A stretch of DNA of 64,000 bases from JABDIP01 sp965250245 (GTDB lineage: Bacteria > Pseudomonadota > Alphaproteobacteria > DSM-16000 > Inquilinaceae), in the NCBI GenBank assembly GCA_965250245.1, contig OZ252296.1, positions 5,146,001 to 5,210,000 of the forward strand, read 5' to 3'. The notes under the pieces were generated by a model. The model did not search any database. It saw only the letters and a program-made list of their open reading frames with translations, and had not been told where the DNA came from. Position numbers and translations under genes: made by a program. Shown piece after piece: positions 1-7,220 of the stretch (positions are counted from its first letter, which is position 1; every line of letters begins with the position of its first letter).

Positions 1-35
1 CGGAACCGGCTTTGAAACGAACGGGGCGCTTAAGC

Positions 36-176
36 ATGTCATCAATCCTGCGCATCACGGTCCTGCTCGCCGCGCTGATCGGAGTCGCGGCTACCGCCAC
101 CGCCTGCAACACGGTCAAAGGGATCGGCCGGGACATCGAGGGCGGCGCCGAGGCGGTCGAGGACGCACTGCAATAA
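36..176 (+). CDS. Entericidin-like small lipoprotein (46 aa)
   Basis: A 46-residue protein with a short N-terminal hydrophobic stretch and a probable lipidation cysteine at residue 24. The mature part (CNTVKGIGRDIEGGAEAVED) matches the entericidin A/B family of tiny membrane lipoproteins. Entericidins act as a toxin/antidote-like pair in enterics; in alphaproteobacteria single copies are common and their role is unclear. The ATG at 36 is the only start that leaves a complete signal peptide. The promoter would lie upstream of the window. Confidence 0.8.
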   Translation: MSSILRITVLLAALIGVAATATACNTVKGIGRDIEGGAEAVEDALQ

Positions 177-271
177 ACTTGCGTATTGCCCCCTGAAGGG
201 TGGCGATCGTTGACACCACCCCCGGCCTGACCCATCGTCCGTTGCGGGGGTACCCTTCAAGGAGAGTGTCC

Positions 272-451
272 ATGCGTAGGATTGTGACCGGTGCGGTCGC
301 CTTCGCGTTTGCCAGCGCCATCGCGGCAACGGCATCCGCATGCCCCTTCGGGCATATGGAGCAGACCGCTCAGACCAACCCGCCCGTGGTCGCCCAGACG
401 ACGGCACCGGTGTTGCCGATCACGCCGCCGGCCGAGGAGCCCAAGGGCTGA
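272..451 (+). CDS. Small secreted protein of unknown function (59 aa)
   Basis: A 59-residue product with a signal peptide (residues 1-23, arginine pair then an alanine/phenylalanine-rich core) followed by a cysteine at 24 and a short Pro/Thr-rich tail. The cysteine context (ASAC) is a weak lipobox, so this may be a lipoprotein or a peptidase-I-cleaved peptide. The ATG at 272 is chosen because AAGGAG lies about 8 bases upstream and the signal peptide begins there. A strong hairpin follows the gene. No family recognised. Confidence 0.6.
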   Translation: MRRIVTGAVAFAFASAIAATASACPFGHMEQTAQTNPPVVAQTTAPVLPITPPAEEPKG

Positions 452-492
452 GGCCGACGGGCTTACGGCCCGGACTCCAGGACGGAATTCAA

Positions 493-513
493 GGACCCGC
501 CGGTGGCGGGTCC
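493..513 (+). terminator. Hairpin terminator after the 59-aa gene
   Basis: Perfect 9-bp stem GGACCCGCC / GGCGGGTCC with a 3-base loop, lying 42 bases after the stop codon and before the coaBC promoter region. The following sequence is only modestly T-rich, so termination may be incomplete. Confidence 0.5.
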
Positions 514-519
514 TATTGC

Positions 520-548
520 TTGCGGGTGGACCGGCAGGTGCCTATCTT
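520..548 (+). promoter_or_regulatory. Candidate sigma-70-type promoter for coaBC
   Basis: TTGCGG at 520-525 and TATCTT at 543-548 are separated by 17 bases, about 45 bases upstream of the coaBC start and just after the hairpin at 493-513. Pattern match only. Confidence 0.3.
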
Positions 549-592
549 CATTCCACAGCCATGGGCTGTTTAATCTCAGGATTTCACCGACA

Positions 593-1801
593 ATGGACGG
601 AAAACGGCTGCTGCTGATCGTCTCCGGCGGCATCGCGGCGTACAAATCGCTCGAGCTGATCCGGCGGCTGCGCGAACGGGGTGCGGCGGTGCGTTGCGTG
701 CTGACCGCCGGCGGGGCGCAATTCGTGACACCGCTGTCGCTGGCCGCCCTGACGGAGGAGACGGTGCACAGCGAGCTGTTCTCGCTGACCGACGAAGCCG
801 AGATGGGCCACATCCAGCTCTCGCGCAGCGCCGACCTCCTGGTCGTGGCGCCGGCCAGCGCCGACATCCTGGCCAAGATGGCCCACGGGCTGGCCGACGA
901 CCTCGCCTCGACCATCCTGCTGGCCACCGACACGCCGGTGCTGGTGGCCCCGGCGATGAACGTGCGCATGTGGGAGCACGCCGCCACCCGGGCCAATATG
1001 GCGCTACTGGAACAGCGGGGCGTGCACCGGGTCGGCCCGAACGAGGGCGACATGGCCTGCGGCGAATACGGGCCGGGCCGGATGGCCGAGCCGGATGAGA
1101 TCGTCACCGCGATCGCCGGCCTGCTGGACGGCAAGGGCGGCGCGCTTTCCGGCCGCCGGGCCATCGTCACCAGTGGCCCGACCCATGAGCCGATCGACCC
1201 GGTGCGCTATATCGCCAACCGGTCGTCCGGCAAGCAGGGCCACGCCATCGCCGCCGCCCTGGCGCGGCTGGGCGCGGAGACGCAGCTGGTCACCGGGCCG
1301 ACCGTCGAGCCGGACCCGCCGGGCGTCGCCGTCTCCCACGTGGTGACCGCCCGCGACATGCTGGCCGCCTGCGAGGCCGCGCTGCCGGCCGACATCGCCG
1401 TCTGCGCCGCCGCGGTGGCCGATTGGCGTGTGGCCGAGGAGGCGGCGCAGAAGGTCAAGAAGGGCGGCAAGGCGGCGCCGGCGCTGAAGCTGGTCGAGAA
1501 CCCCGACATCCTGGCGACCCTGAGCGGCGCTGGAAACCGGCGGCCGGCCCTGGTGGTCGGCTTCGCGGCGGAAACCGAATCCGTGGTCAAGCACGGCCAG
1601 GCGAAGCTGGCCCGAAAGGGCTGTGACTGGATCGTCGCCAACGACGTCTCGGCCGCCACCGGCACCTTCGGCGGCGACGCCAACACGGTGCACCTGATCC
1701 GGACCGACGGTGTCGAGGACTGGCCCGCCATGTCCAAGCAGTCGGTCGGCGACCGGCTCGCCGCGGCGATCGCCGACCATCTGAACGGATCCGGCTCGTG
1801 A
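593..1801 (+). CDS. coaBC: Bifunctional phosphopantothenoylcysteine decarboxylase / phosphopantothenate-cysteine ligase
   Basis: Catalyses two steps of coenzyme A synthesis: CTP-dependent joining of cysteine to 4'-phosphopantothenate (CoaB) and FMN-dependent decarboxylation (CoaC). The CoaC half (residues 1-180) has the SGGIAAYK flavin motif, the catalytic His in MGHIQLS (H73), the APAMN motif and the active-site Cys in GDMACGEYGPGRM (C156). The CoaB half begins about residue 188 with the ligase signature GPTHEPIDPVRYIANRSSGK. Length 402 aa is normal. The ATG at 593 gives the canonical N-terminus. The stop overlaps the GTG of dut (GTGA), so the two are translationally coupled. Confidence 0.97.
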   Translation: MDGKRLLLIVSGGIAAYKSLELIRRLRERGAAVRCVLTAGGAQFVTPLSLAALTEETVHSELFSLTDEAEMGHIQLSRSADLLVVAPASADILAKMAHGLADDLASTILLATDTPVLVAPAMNVRMWEHAATRANMALLEQRGVHRVGPNEGDMACGEYGPGRMAEPDEIVTAIAGLLDGKGGALSGRRAIVTSGPTHEPIDPVRYIANRSSGKQGHAIAAALARLGAETQLVTGPTVEPDPPGVAVSHVVTARDMLAACEAALPADIAVCAAAVADWRVAEEAAQKVKKGGKAAPALKLVENPDILATLSGAGNRRPALVVGFAAETESVVKHGQAKLARKGCDWIVANDVSAATGTFGGDANTVHLIRTDGVEDWPAMSKQSVGDRLAAAIADHLNGSGS

Positions 1802-2265
1802 GCGTCGTGTCCGTGCCGGTGATCCGGCTGGAGAATGGCCACGACCTGCCGCTGCCCGGCTATGCCAGCGCCCATGCCGCCGGCATGGACCTGCTGGCCG
1901 CCATCGAGTCACCAATGGAGCTGGCGCCCGGCGGTCGTGCCCTGGTGCCGACCGGCATCGCACTCGCCCTGCCGCCCGGATACGAGGCGCAGGTGCGCCC
2001 GCGCTCCGGACTGGCGCTGCGGCACGGCGTGACGGTGCTGAACAGCCCGGGCACCATCGATGCCGATTATCGCGGCGAGGTCGGCGTCATCCTGGCCAAT
2101 CTGGGCGCCGAGCCGGTCACCATCACCCGCGGCATGCGCGTCGCCCAACTGGTCGTCGCGGCGCATGCGACCGTGGCCTGGGACGAGCGCGACGATCTCG
2201 ACGCCACCGATCGCGGGGCGGACGGGTTCGGCTCCACCGGCCTGCACGTGGCGGAGGCGGGCTGA
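1798..2265 (+). CDS. dut: dUTP diphosphatase (dUTPase)
   Basis: Hydrolyses dUTP to dUMP and pyrophosphate, keeping uracil out of DNA and feeding dTMP synthesis; homotrimeric cytosolic enzyme. At 155 aa it has the five family motifs: AGMDLLA near 28, PRSGLA near 68, GTIDADYRGEV (catalytic Asp88, Tyr91), RGMRVAQL near 111 and the C-terminal DRGADGFGSTG arm at 138-148. It starts at a GTG overlapping the coaBC stop by 4 bases. The coaBC-dut order is common in proteobacteria. Its own stop overlaps the Rrf2 gene by 1 base. Confidence 0.97.
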   Translation: MSVVSVPVIRLENGHDLPLPGYASAHAAGMDLLAAIESPMELAPGGRALVPTGIALALPPGYEAQVRPRSGLALRHGVTVLNSPGTIDADYRGEVGVILANLGAEPVTITRGMRVAQLVVAAHATVAWDERDDLDATDRGADGFGSTGLHVAEAG

Positions 2266-2720
2266 TGTTCCGCCTGTCGAAAAAGCTGCTGTTCGCCATC
2301 GAGGCGGTGGTCGACATCGCCTACAACGCCGGCGGCACGCCGGTGCAGAGCAGCGAGATCACTCGCCGACAGGGCATCCCGCGGCGCTATCTGGAGCAGG
2401 TTCTGCAGCAGCTTGTCCGCGCCGGCATCCTGAGCGGCGTGCGCGGCCCGCGCGGCGGCTATCGCCTGGCGCGGGAGCGCCGGCGCATCACCATCGGCCA
2501 GATCGTGCGGGTGATCCGCACCATGGACACCGCTGGCGACCCGCTGGAGGACGCCGCCGGCTCCGACCTCGGCCGCCGGGTGGTGCGGCCTCTCTGGCAG
2601 GAGGTGCAGGAGGACATGATGCGCCGGCTGGACGAGGTGACGGTCGACGATCTGTGCCGCCAGGCCCAGGAGGCCGGCCTCGCCCGCGAGACCGACACGG
2701 CGATCGATTTCTGCATTTGA
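2265..2720 (+). CDS. Rrf2-family transcriptional regulator
   Basis: A 151-aa Rrf2 protein: winged helix at residues 1-85 with the family signature LEQVLQQLVRAGIL and the wing GVRGPRGGYRLA. IscR-type members bind an Fe-S cluster through three clustered cysteines after residue 90; here that region has none (the only cysteines are in DLCRQ and the C-terminal FCI), so a classical cluster is unlikely. It ends the coaBC-dut operon (1-base overlap) and sits directly upstream of cysK, so a CymR-like role in cysteine synthesis is a reasonable inference. Confidence 0.92.
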   Translation: MFRLSKKLLFAIEAVVDIAYNAGGTPVQSSEITRRQGIPRRYLEQVLQQLVRAGILSGVRGPRGGYRLARERRRITIGQIVRVIRTMDTAGDPLEDAAGSDLGRRVVRPLWQEVQEDMMRRLDEVTVDDLCRQAQEAGLARETDTAIDFCI

Positions 2721-2781
2721 GGGGCGGGAAGGAGCGTCCTTGGCGAGGTTCTACCCACCCTTGCAGCCCAAAATCACCTTT

Positions 2782-2870
2782 GTCATTCCCGCGAAGGCGG
2801 GAATCCAGATTGCCCGATATTGATGGCCTCACGATTGTGAACCCTGGATTCCCGCCTTCGCGGGAATGAC
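2782..2870. repeat. 89-bp paired-palindrome repeat (dRS3-like arms), copy 1
   Basis: Two 27-base inverted arms beginning GTCATTCCCGCG surround a 35-base unique centre. Each arm contains the 20-bp palindrome ATTCCC-N8-GGGAAT. Total length is exactly 89 bp, shared with the copies at 10330, 11737 and 21613. This copy lacks outer CACAGAG arms. It fills most of the Rrf2-cysK intergenic gap. Confidence 0.9.
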
Positions 2871-2958
2871 AATCGGGTGTGGTGTGGCCCTTCCATCGAT
2901 CGAACGCATGCCATGGCCCTTTCGCGAGGCCCTGTTCGCGCCTATCTAGTGCGAGACT

Positions 2959-2982
2959 GTGTAAATACCGATCAAAATACAC
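2959..2982. promoter_or_regulatory. Possible operator upstream of cysK
   Basis: GTGTA at 2959-2963 and TACAC at 2978-2982 form an interrupted dyad just upstream of the cysK ribosome-binding site, in an unusually AT-rich patch for this genome. The neighbouring Rrf2 regulator is the obvious candidate ligand. A weak promoter-like TTTCGC-N17-TATCTA precedes it. Inference only. Confidence 0.3.
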
Positions 2983-2997
2983 CTTCAGGAGTGTGAT

Positions 2998-3978
2998 ATG
3001 GCAGCGCCGAGCCTGACAACGGCCTCCGCTCCGGAATTCCGGGGACGCATCTACGAGTCCATCCTCGACACCATCGGCGCCACGCCGCTGGTGCGGATCA
3101 AGCGCCTGACGGCCGAATTCGGCGTGCAGGCGGACATCCTGGCCAAGCTGGAGTTCTTCAATCCGCTGTCCAGCGTCAAGGACCGCATCGGCCTCGCCAT
3201 GATCGAGGCGCTGGAGGCCGCCGGCAAGATCGGCCCGAACACGGTGCTGGTCGAGCCGACCTCTGGCAATACCGGCATCGCGCTGGCCTTCGTCGCGGCG
3301 GCCAAGGGCTATCGGCTGATCCTGACCATGCCGGAGAGCATGTCGATCGAGCGGCGCAAGATGCTGCGCCTGCTGGGCGCCGAGCTGCGGTTGACCCCGG
3401 CGGCGCTGGGCATGAAGGGCGCCATCGCCGAGGCGGAGCGCATCCTGGCCGACAACCCGGACGCGGTGATGCCGCAGCAGTTCAAGAACCCGGCCAATCC
3501 CGAGATCCACCGCAACACGACGGCGGAGGAGATCTGGCGCGACACCGATGGCGGCGTCGACATCCTGATCTCCGGCGTCGGCACCGGCGGCACCCTGACC
3601 GGGGTGTCGGAGGTGATCAAGTCGCGCAAGCCGGGCTTCCAGGCGATCGCCGTGGAGCCCGAGGACAGCCCGGTGCTGTCCGGCGGCGCCCCGGGACCGC
3701 ACAAGATCCAGGGTATCGGCGCCGGCTTCGTGCCGGACATCCTGAACACCGGCATGATCGACGAGGTGGTGCAGATCTCCAACGAGCGCGCCTTCGAGAT
3801 GTCCCGGCACGCGGCCGCGACCGAGGGCCTGCCCGGCGGCATCTCCTCCGGCGCCGCCATCGCGGCGGCCCTGGAGGTCGGCGCCCGCCCGGAGAACGCC
3901 GGAAAGCAGATCGTCGCCATCATCCCCTCGATCGCCGAACGCTACCTGTCGACGGCGCTGTTCGAGGGGCTGGAGTAG
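2998..3978 (+). CDS. cysK: Cysteine synthase A (O-acetylserine sulfhydrylase)
   Basis: PLP enzyme making L-cysteine from O-acetylserine and sulfide. The PLP lysine is K61 in SSVKDR; the substrate loop TSGNTG is at 88-93 and a glycine-rich phosphate loop (GTGGTLTG) follows mid-protein. Length 326 aa is slightly long because of a 15-20 residue N-terminal extension. The ATG at 2998 is preceded by AGGAG 7 bases upstream. A CysM-type specificity cannot be fully excluded, but overall similarity favours CysK. It lies behind an Rrf2 regulator and a possible operator. Confidence 0.92.
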   Translation: MAAPSLTTASAPEFRGRIYESILDTIGATPLVRIKRLTAEFGVQADILAKLEFFNPLSSVKDRIGLAMIEALEAAGKIGPNTVLVEPTSGNTGIALAFVAAAKGYRLILTMPESMSIERRKMLRLLGAELRLTPAALGMKGAIAEAERILADNPDAVMPQQFKNPANPEIHRNTTAEEIWRDTDGGVDILISGVGTGGTLTGVSEVIKSRKPGFQAIAVEPEDSPVLSGGAPGPHKIQGIGAGFVPDILNTGMIDEVVQISNERAFEMSRHAAATEGLPGGISSGAAIAAALEVGARPENAGKQIVAIIPSIAERYLSTALFEGLE

Positions 3979-3985
3979 GGCGCGG

Positions 3986-4654
3986 TCAGACGGCCACCGG
4001 CCACGCCTCCCTCCGATAGGCGCTGTCCCAGAACATCCATTCGAACTGGGCGGAGCGGCGGTAGGCGGCGAGCATGGCCGGGCGCTTGTCCGGCGCGGCG
4101 TTCGCGGCCGCGTCGGTGATCGCCTTGACCGCTTCGGTCGCCTCGCCGAATGCCGGGTCGGCATAGGTGTCGATCCAGGGCTGGTAGGGGTTGCCGGGCT
4201 GGGCCTCGCCGGCAATGTGGGTGCCCACCCGCCAGTAGATCCAGAAGCAGGGCAGGATGGCGGCGACCAGTTCCTCGTAAGACGCGGTTTGGGCCAGCGC
4301 CAGCAGGAAGTTGGTGTAGCCGTAGCAGGTCGGCGAGGGCTCGGCCGCCGCCGCCTCGGCCGGATCGACGCCGAGTTGCTCCAGGAATCCGCCATGCAGG
4401 GTCCGCTCCACGGCGATGGCGCCATGGGCGGAGCGGTTGAACTGCTCCATGGCGGCCGGGTCCGGCGCCTTGACGGCGGCGGCGGACAGGGCGCGGGAGT
4501 ATTCCTTCAGATAGAGCGCATCCTGGATCACGTAGAAGCGGAACCGCTCCGGCGCCAGCGTGCCGGCGGCAAGCTCACGGTTGAACGGCAGGTCCAGGGT
4601 CCGGCGATAGAGATCGGCGGTCGCGTCCCAGGCATCGTCGCAGAACGGGGTCAT
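3986..4654 (-). CDS. tenA: TenA-family thiaminase II / aminopyrimidine aminohydrolase
   Basis: Salvages the pyrimidine moiety of degraded thiamine by hydrolysing aminomethyl-HMP to HMP. It is an all-helical 222-aa protein with the TenA catalytic set in register: Asp45 (IQDALYL), Cys136 (ILPCFWIYW) and Glu205 (FEWMFWD). Last gene of the thiM-thiE-thiD-tenA operon; its ATG overlaps the thiD stop by 4 bases. Because the riboswitch controls it and thiD takes HMP onward, a salvage role fits better than catabolic thiaminase activity. Confidence 0.93.
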   Translation of the reverse strand: MTPFCDDAWDATADLYRRTLDLPFNRELAAGTLAPERFRFYVIQDALYLKEYSRALSAAAVKAPDPAAMEQFNRSAHGAIAVERTLHGGFLEQLGVDPAEAAAAEPSPTCYGYTNFLLALAQTASYEELVAAILPCFWIYWRVGTHIAGEAQPGNPYQPWIDTYADPAFGEATEAVKAITDAAANAAPDKRPAMLAAYRRSAQFEWMFWDSAYRREAWPVAV

Positions 4655-5475
4655 CGGGCGAATTCCTTTCCGGTGGCGGACCAGAGGTCGAAGAAGTGAT
4701 GGACCGGCCCATGGCCGCGGCCGACGGAGAGCCGTTCGCTGGCGATCAGGGCGCCGGTCAGATAGCCCTTGGCCATGCGGACCGCCGAAGGCAGGTCCGG
4801 GCTGACCGGCAGCAGGGCGGCGATGGCCGCCGACAGGGTGCAGCCGGTGCCATGGGTGTTTCCGGTATCGACGCGCGGGGCGTCCAGCACCGTGAATCCG
4901 GCCCCGTCGAACAGCACGTCCGGGCTGGTGCCCGCGGTCAGGTGGCCGCCCTTCAGCAGCACATGGCGCGGCCCCAGCCGGTGCAGCACAGCCGCCATCT
5001 CGCGCATGCCAGCGACGTCCCGCGGCGGGTCGCCGCCGGCCAGCACGGCGGCTTCCGGCAGGTTCGGCGTGATGATCGTCGCCAGCGGCAGAAGGCGGTC
5101 GCGGACCGCGGCGACGGCCGCCTCCGACAGCAGGCGGTCGCCGCTTTTCGCCACCATGACCGGGTCGACGACCACATGGGGCGGCCGGTAGCGCTCGATC
5201 CCGCTGGCCACGACCTCGACGATCTCCGGTTCGGCCAGCATGCCGGTCTTCACCGCGTCGATGCGAACATCGTCGAACAGGGTGTCGATCTGGCGCGCCA
5301 CGAAACCCGGCGCGATCTGCAGCACCTCCGCGACGCCGACGGTGCTCTGCGCCACCAGCGCGGTGATCACGCTGGTGCCATAGGCGCCCAGTGCCGAGAA
5401 GGCCTTCAGATCGGCCTGGATACCGGCGCCGCCACTGGGGTCGGTGCCGGCGATGGTGAGCACATTGGCGATCAT
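4651..5475 (-). CDS. thiD: Hydroxymethylpyrimidine / phosphomethylpyrimidine kinase
   Basis: Phosphorylates HMP and then HMP-P to HMP-PP for thiamine synthesis. The 274-aa ribokinase-fold protein has the N-terminal substrate motif AGTDPSGGAGIQADLK (residues 9-24) and the anion-hole sequence HGTGCTLSAA near 215, typical of ThiD. It overlaps thiE by 4 bases upstream and tenA by 4 bases downstream, so it should be co-translated with both. Controlled by the TPP riboswitch ahead of thiM. Confidence 0.95.
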   Translation of the reverse strand: MIANVLTIAGTDPSGGAGIQADLKAFSALGAYGTSVITALVAQSTVGVAEVLQIAPGFVARQIDTLFDDVRIDAVKTGMLAEPEIVEVVASGIERYRPPHVVVDPVMVAKSGDRLLSEAAVAAVRDRLLPLATIITPNLPEAAVLAGGDPPRDVAGMREMAAVLHRLGPRHVLLKGGHLTAGTSPDVLFDGAGFTVLDAPRVDTGNTHGTGCTLSAAIAALLPVSPDLPSAVRMAKGYLTGALIASERLSVGRGHGPVHHFFDLWSATGKEFAR

Positions 5476-6128
5476 GTCAGGGCCTCCGAGGCGTCGGCGC
5501 GGGCCTGCCGGACGAGCAGGGCCAGGTGTTGGGCTGCGGGTCGCGGATCGATCGCCGAGCAGATCGCCGAGACCACGGCGATGCCGTTGGCGCCGGCGCG
5601 GATGACATCCGCGGCGTTTCCGGCCTGGATTCCGCCGATTGCCACGACGGGAACGGAGAGGGCGCGGCAGCCGGCGCTCAGCCCCCCGAGGCCGATGGGT
5701 TCGGCGGCGTCCGGCTTGGTCAGGGTCGGGAAGACCGGCCCCAGCCCGACATAGTCGACCAGGTCCGGATCAAGGTCGGCGATGTCCGGCAGCGTGGTGA
5801 CGGACAGGCCCAGAATGGCGTCCGGCCCGACGATCTGCCGCGCCTCCGCTGCCGGACGGTCGAACGGGCCGACATGTACGCCGTCGGCACCGGCGGCGAC
5901 CGCCGCCTCCGGGTCGTCATTGACGATCAGCGGCACGGCCCTGGGGCGGAGCCGCGACACCAGGGCGCGGGCGCGCTCGATCCGGTCCCGGCGGGCGGCG
6001 GATTTGTCGCGGAGCTGGACCATGGTGACGCCGCCGGCCACGGCCGCGTCCACAACGGCCTCCATCCGGCCGCCCGGGCAGTCTTCCGGGCCGAGGACGA
6101 GATAGAGGGAGGGGTCGAAGCGCTTCAT
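5472..6128 (-). CDS. thiE: Thiamine-phosphate synthase
   Basis: Couples HMP-PP and thiazole phosphate to thiamine phosphate. A 218-aa TIM barrel with MVQLRDKSA (pyrophosphate-binding strand), VNDDPEAAVAAGADGVHVG, GPVFPT and a C-terminal AIGGI segment, all characteristic of ThiE. It overlaps thiM and thiD by 4 bases each. It joins the products of the two salvage kinases encoded on either side, so this operon can make thiamine phosphate from salvaged pyrimidine and thiazole without de novo genes. Confidence 0.95.
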   Translation of the reverse strand: MKRFDPSLYLVLGPEDCPGGRMEAVVDAAVAGGVTMVQLRDKSAARRDRIERARALVSRLRPRAVPLIVNDDPEAAVAAGADGVHVGPFDRPAAEARQIVGPDAILGLSVTTLPDIADLDPDLVDYVGLGPVFPTLTKPDAAEPIGLGGLSAGCRALSVPVVAIGGIQAGNAADVIRAGANGIAVVSAICSAIDPRPAAQHLALLVRQARADASEALT

Positions 6129-6916
6129 GACAGCCTCGCCAGGCGATTGAGGTCGTCGCCGTCGAGCCGATGCAGCGCGTCGAGCATCGCCACCTGCAGC
6201 GAGCCGGGACCGGAGGCGGTCTCGGCGGCCAACTCGCCGGCCACGCCGAAGACGGTGAGCGCATGGGCCGTGGCTGTCAGCGGGTCGGGCTCCACCGCCA
6301 GGAAGGCGCCGATCAGGGCCGTCGCGGCACAGCCGGTCCCGGTCACGCGGGTCATCAACGGATTGCCGTTGGCGACGGCGGCAAGCCGCTCCCCGTCGGT
6401 GACGTAGTCGACCGCGCCGGTGACCGCGACCACCGTTCCCCGGTCCCGCGCCAGGGCGCGGGCGGCGTCAATGGCGGTATCGGCGCTGTCGGTGCTGTCC
6501 GCGCCCTTCGTGGGGCCCGTCGCAGCACCCGCCATGGCCAGGATCTCGGACGCGTTGCCGCGGATCACCGTCGGCCGGAGGCCTGCCAGCGCGTGGGCAA
6601 CCTGGGTCCGATATCCGGTGGCGCCGATGCCGACCGGGTCGAGCACCCAAGGAATCGGCCGGGCGACCGCGCGGGCGGCGGCCAGCTTCATCGCCGCCAC
6701 CCAGGCCGGCGACAGGGTGCCGATATTGACCACCAGGGCGGCGGCGATGCCGGCGAACGCCTCCACCTCCTCGGCGGAATGCACCATGGCCGGCGACGCG
6801 CCGACCGCCAGCAGGGCGTTCGCCGTGCTGTTCATGACCACGTAGTTGGTGATGTTGTGGACCAGCGGTGCGGCGTCGCGCACCCGGGACAAGGTCTTGC
6901 TGACGGCGTCGGCCAT
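6125..6916 (-). CDS. thiM: Hydroxyethylthiazole kinase
   Basis: Phosphorylates 4-methyl-5-(2-hydroxyethyl)thiazole to the thiazole phosphate used by ThiE. The 263-aa ribokinase-like protein shows HNITNYVVMN near residue 20, WVLDPVGIGATGYR in the middle and TGTGCAATALIGAFLA, the Cys-containing anion hole, near 195. First gene of the operon. Its Shine-Dalgarno (AGAGGGA in the mRNA) lies in the 3' arm of a strong hairpin directly before the ATG, downstream of the TPP riboswitch, which suggests translational control. Confidence 0.95.
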   Translation of the reverse strand: MADAVSKTLSRVRDAAPLVHNITNYVVMNSTANALLAVGASPAMVHSAEEVEAFAGIAAALVVNIGTLSPAWVAAMKLAAARAVARPIPWVLDPVGIGATGYRTQVAHALAGLRPTVIRGNASEILAMAGAATGPTKGADSTDSADTAIDAARALARDRGTVVAVTGAVDYVTDGERLAAVANGNPLMTRVTGTGCAATALIGAFLAVEPDPLTATAHALTVFGVAGELAAETASGPGSLQVAMLDALHRLDGDDLNRLARLS

Positions 6917-6917
6917 T

Positions 6918-6950
6918 GTGGTTCCCTCTGCTGCCAGCTTCGGGAACCAC
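6918..6950 (-). promoter_or_regulatory. Hairpin sequestering the thiM ribosome-binding site
   Basis: Perfect 9-bp stem (GTGGTTCCC at 6918-6926 pairing with GGGAACCAC at 6942-6950) immediately before the thiM start. In the mRNA the 3' arm carries the likely Shine-Dalgarno. The 5' arm (mRNA GGTTCCC) could instead pair with an identical GGGAACC copy at the 3' edge of the riboswitch (complement of 6990-6996), giving two exclusive structures. Interpreted as the riboswitch expression platform. Confidence 0.6.
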
Positions 6951-6983
6951 CAACGGGATTCGGGATACGGATCGCGCCGGTGT

Positions 6984-7068
6984 CGTGACGGTTCCCTACG
7001 CTGGTATGACCCAGATCAGGTTCGGTGGGTGTGATCTCAGCCCGCCGCGGCGGGCACCCCATGTCACG
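6984..7068 (-). promoter_or_regulatory. TPP riboswitch (THI element)
   Basis: On the minus strand the conserved THI-box blocks are all present in order: GGGGTGCC, GGCTGAGAT, ACCC, GAACCTGATCTGGGTCATAC and GCGTAGGGAA. CGTGAC (6984-6989) and GTCACG (7063-7068) close the P1 helix. It lies about 70 bases upstream of thiM. Binding of thiamine pyrophosphate is expected to reduce expression of thiM-thiE-thiD-tenA. Confidence 0.96.
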
Positions 7069-7220
7069 GATGCGAGTGTCGAGCGCCGGACCGGCCGTGT
7101 CAATCCGATGCGACCGGCACGTCTCGGTTGCCGCTTTTAGATTGCATTTATTTCAAATCTGACAAGAATAGAGGGTGCCGGCCCACCCGGGCACGGCGGC
7201 CACAGATATGGAGTGCGGGG

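Noticed and set aside
7128..7220. Upstream start for the DUF900 gene
   Set aside because: The extra N-terminus overlaps the thi leader and has no family similarity; the ATG at 7221 has a ribosome site.
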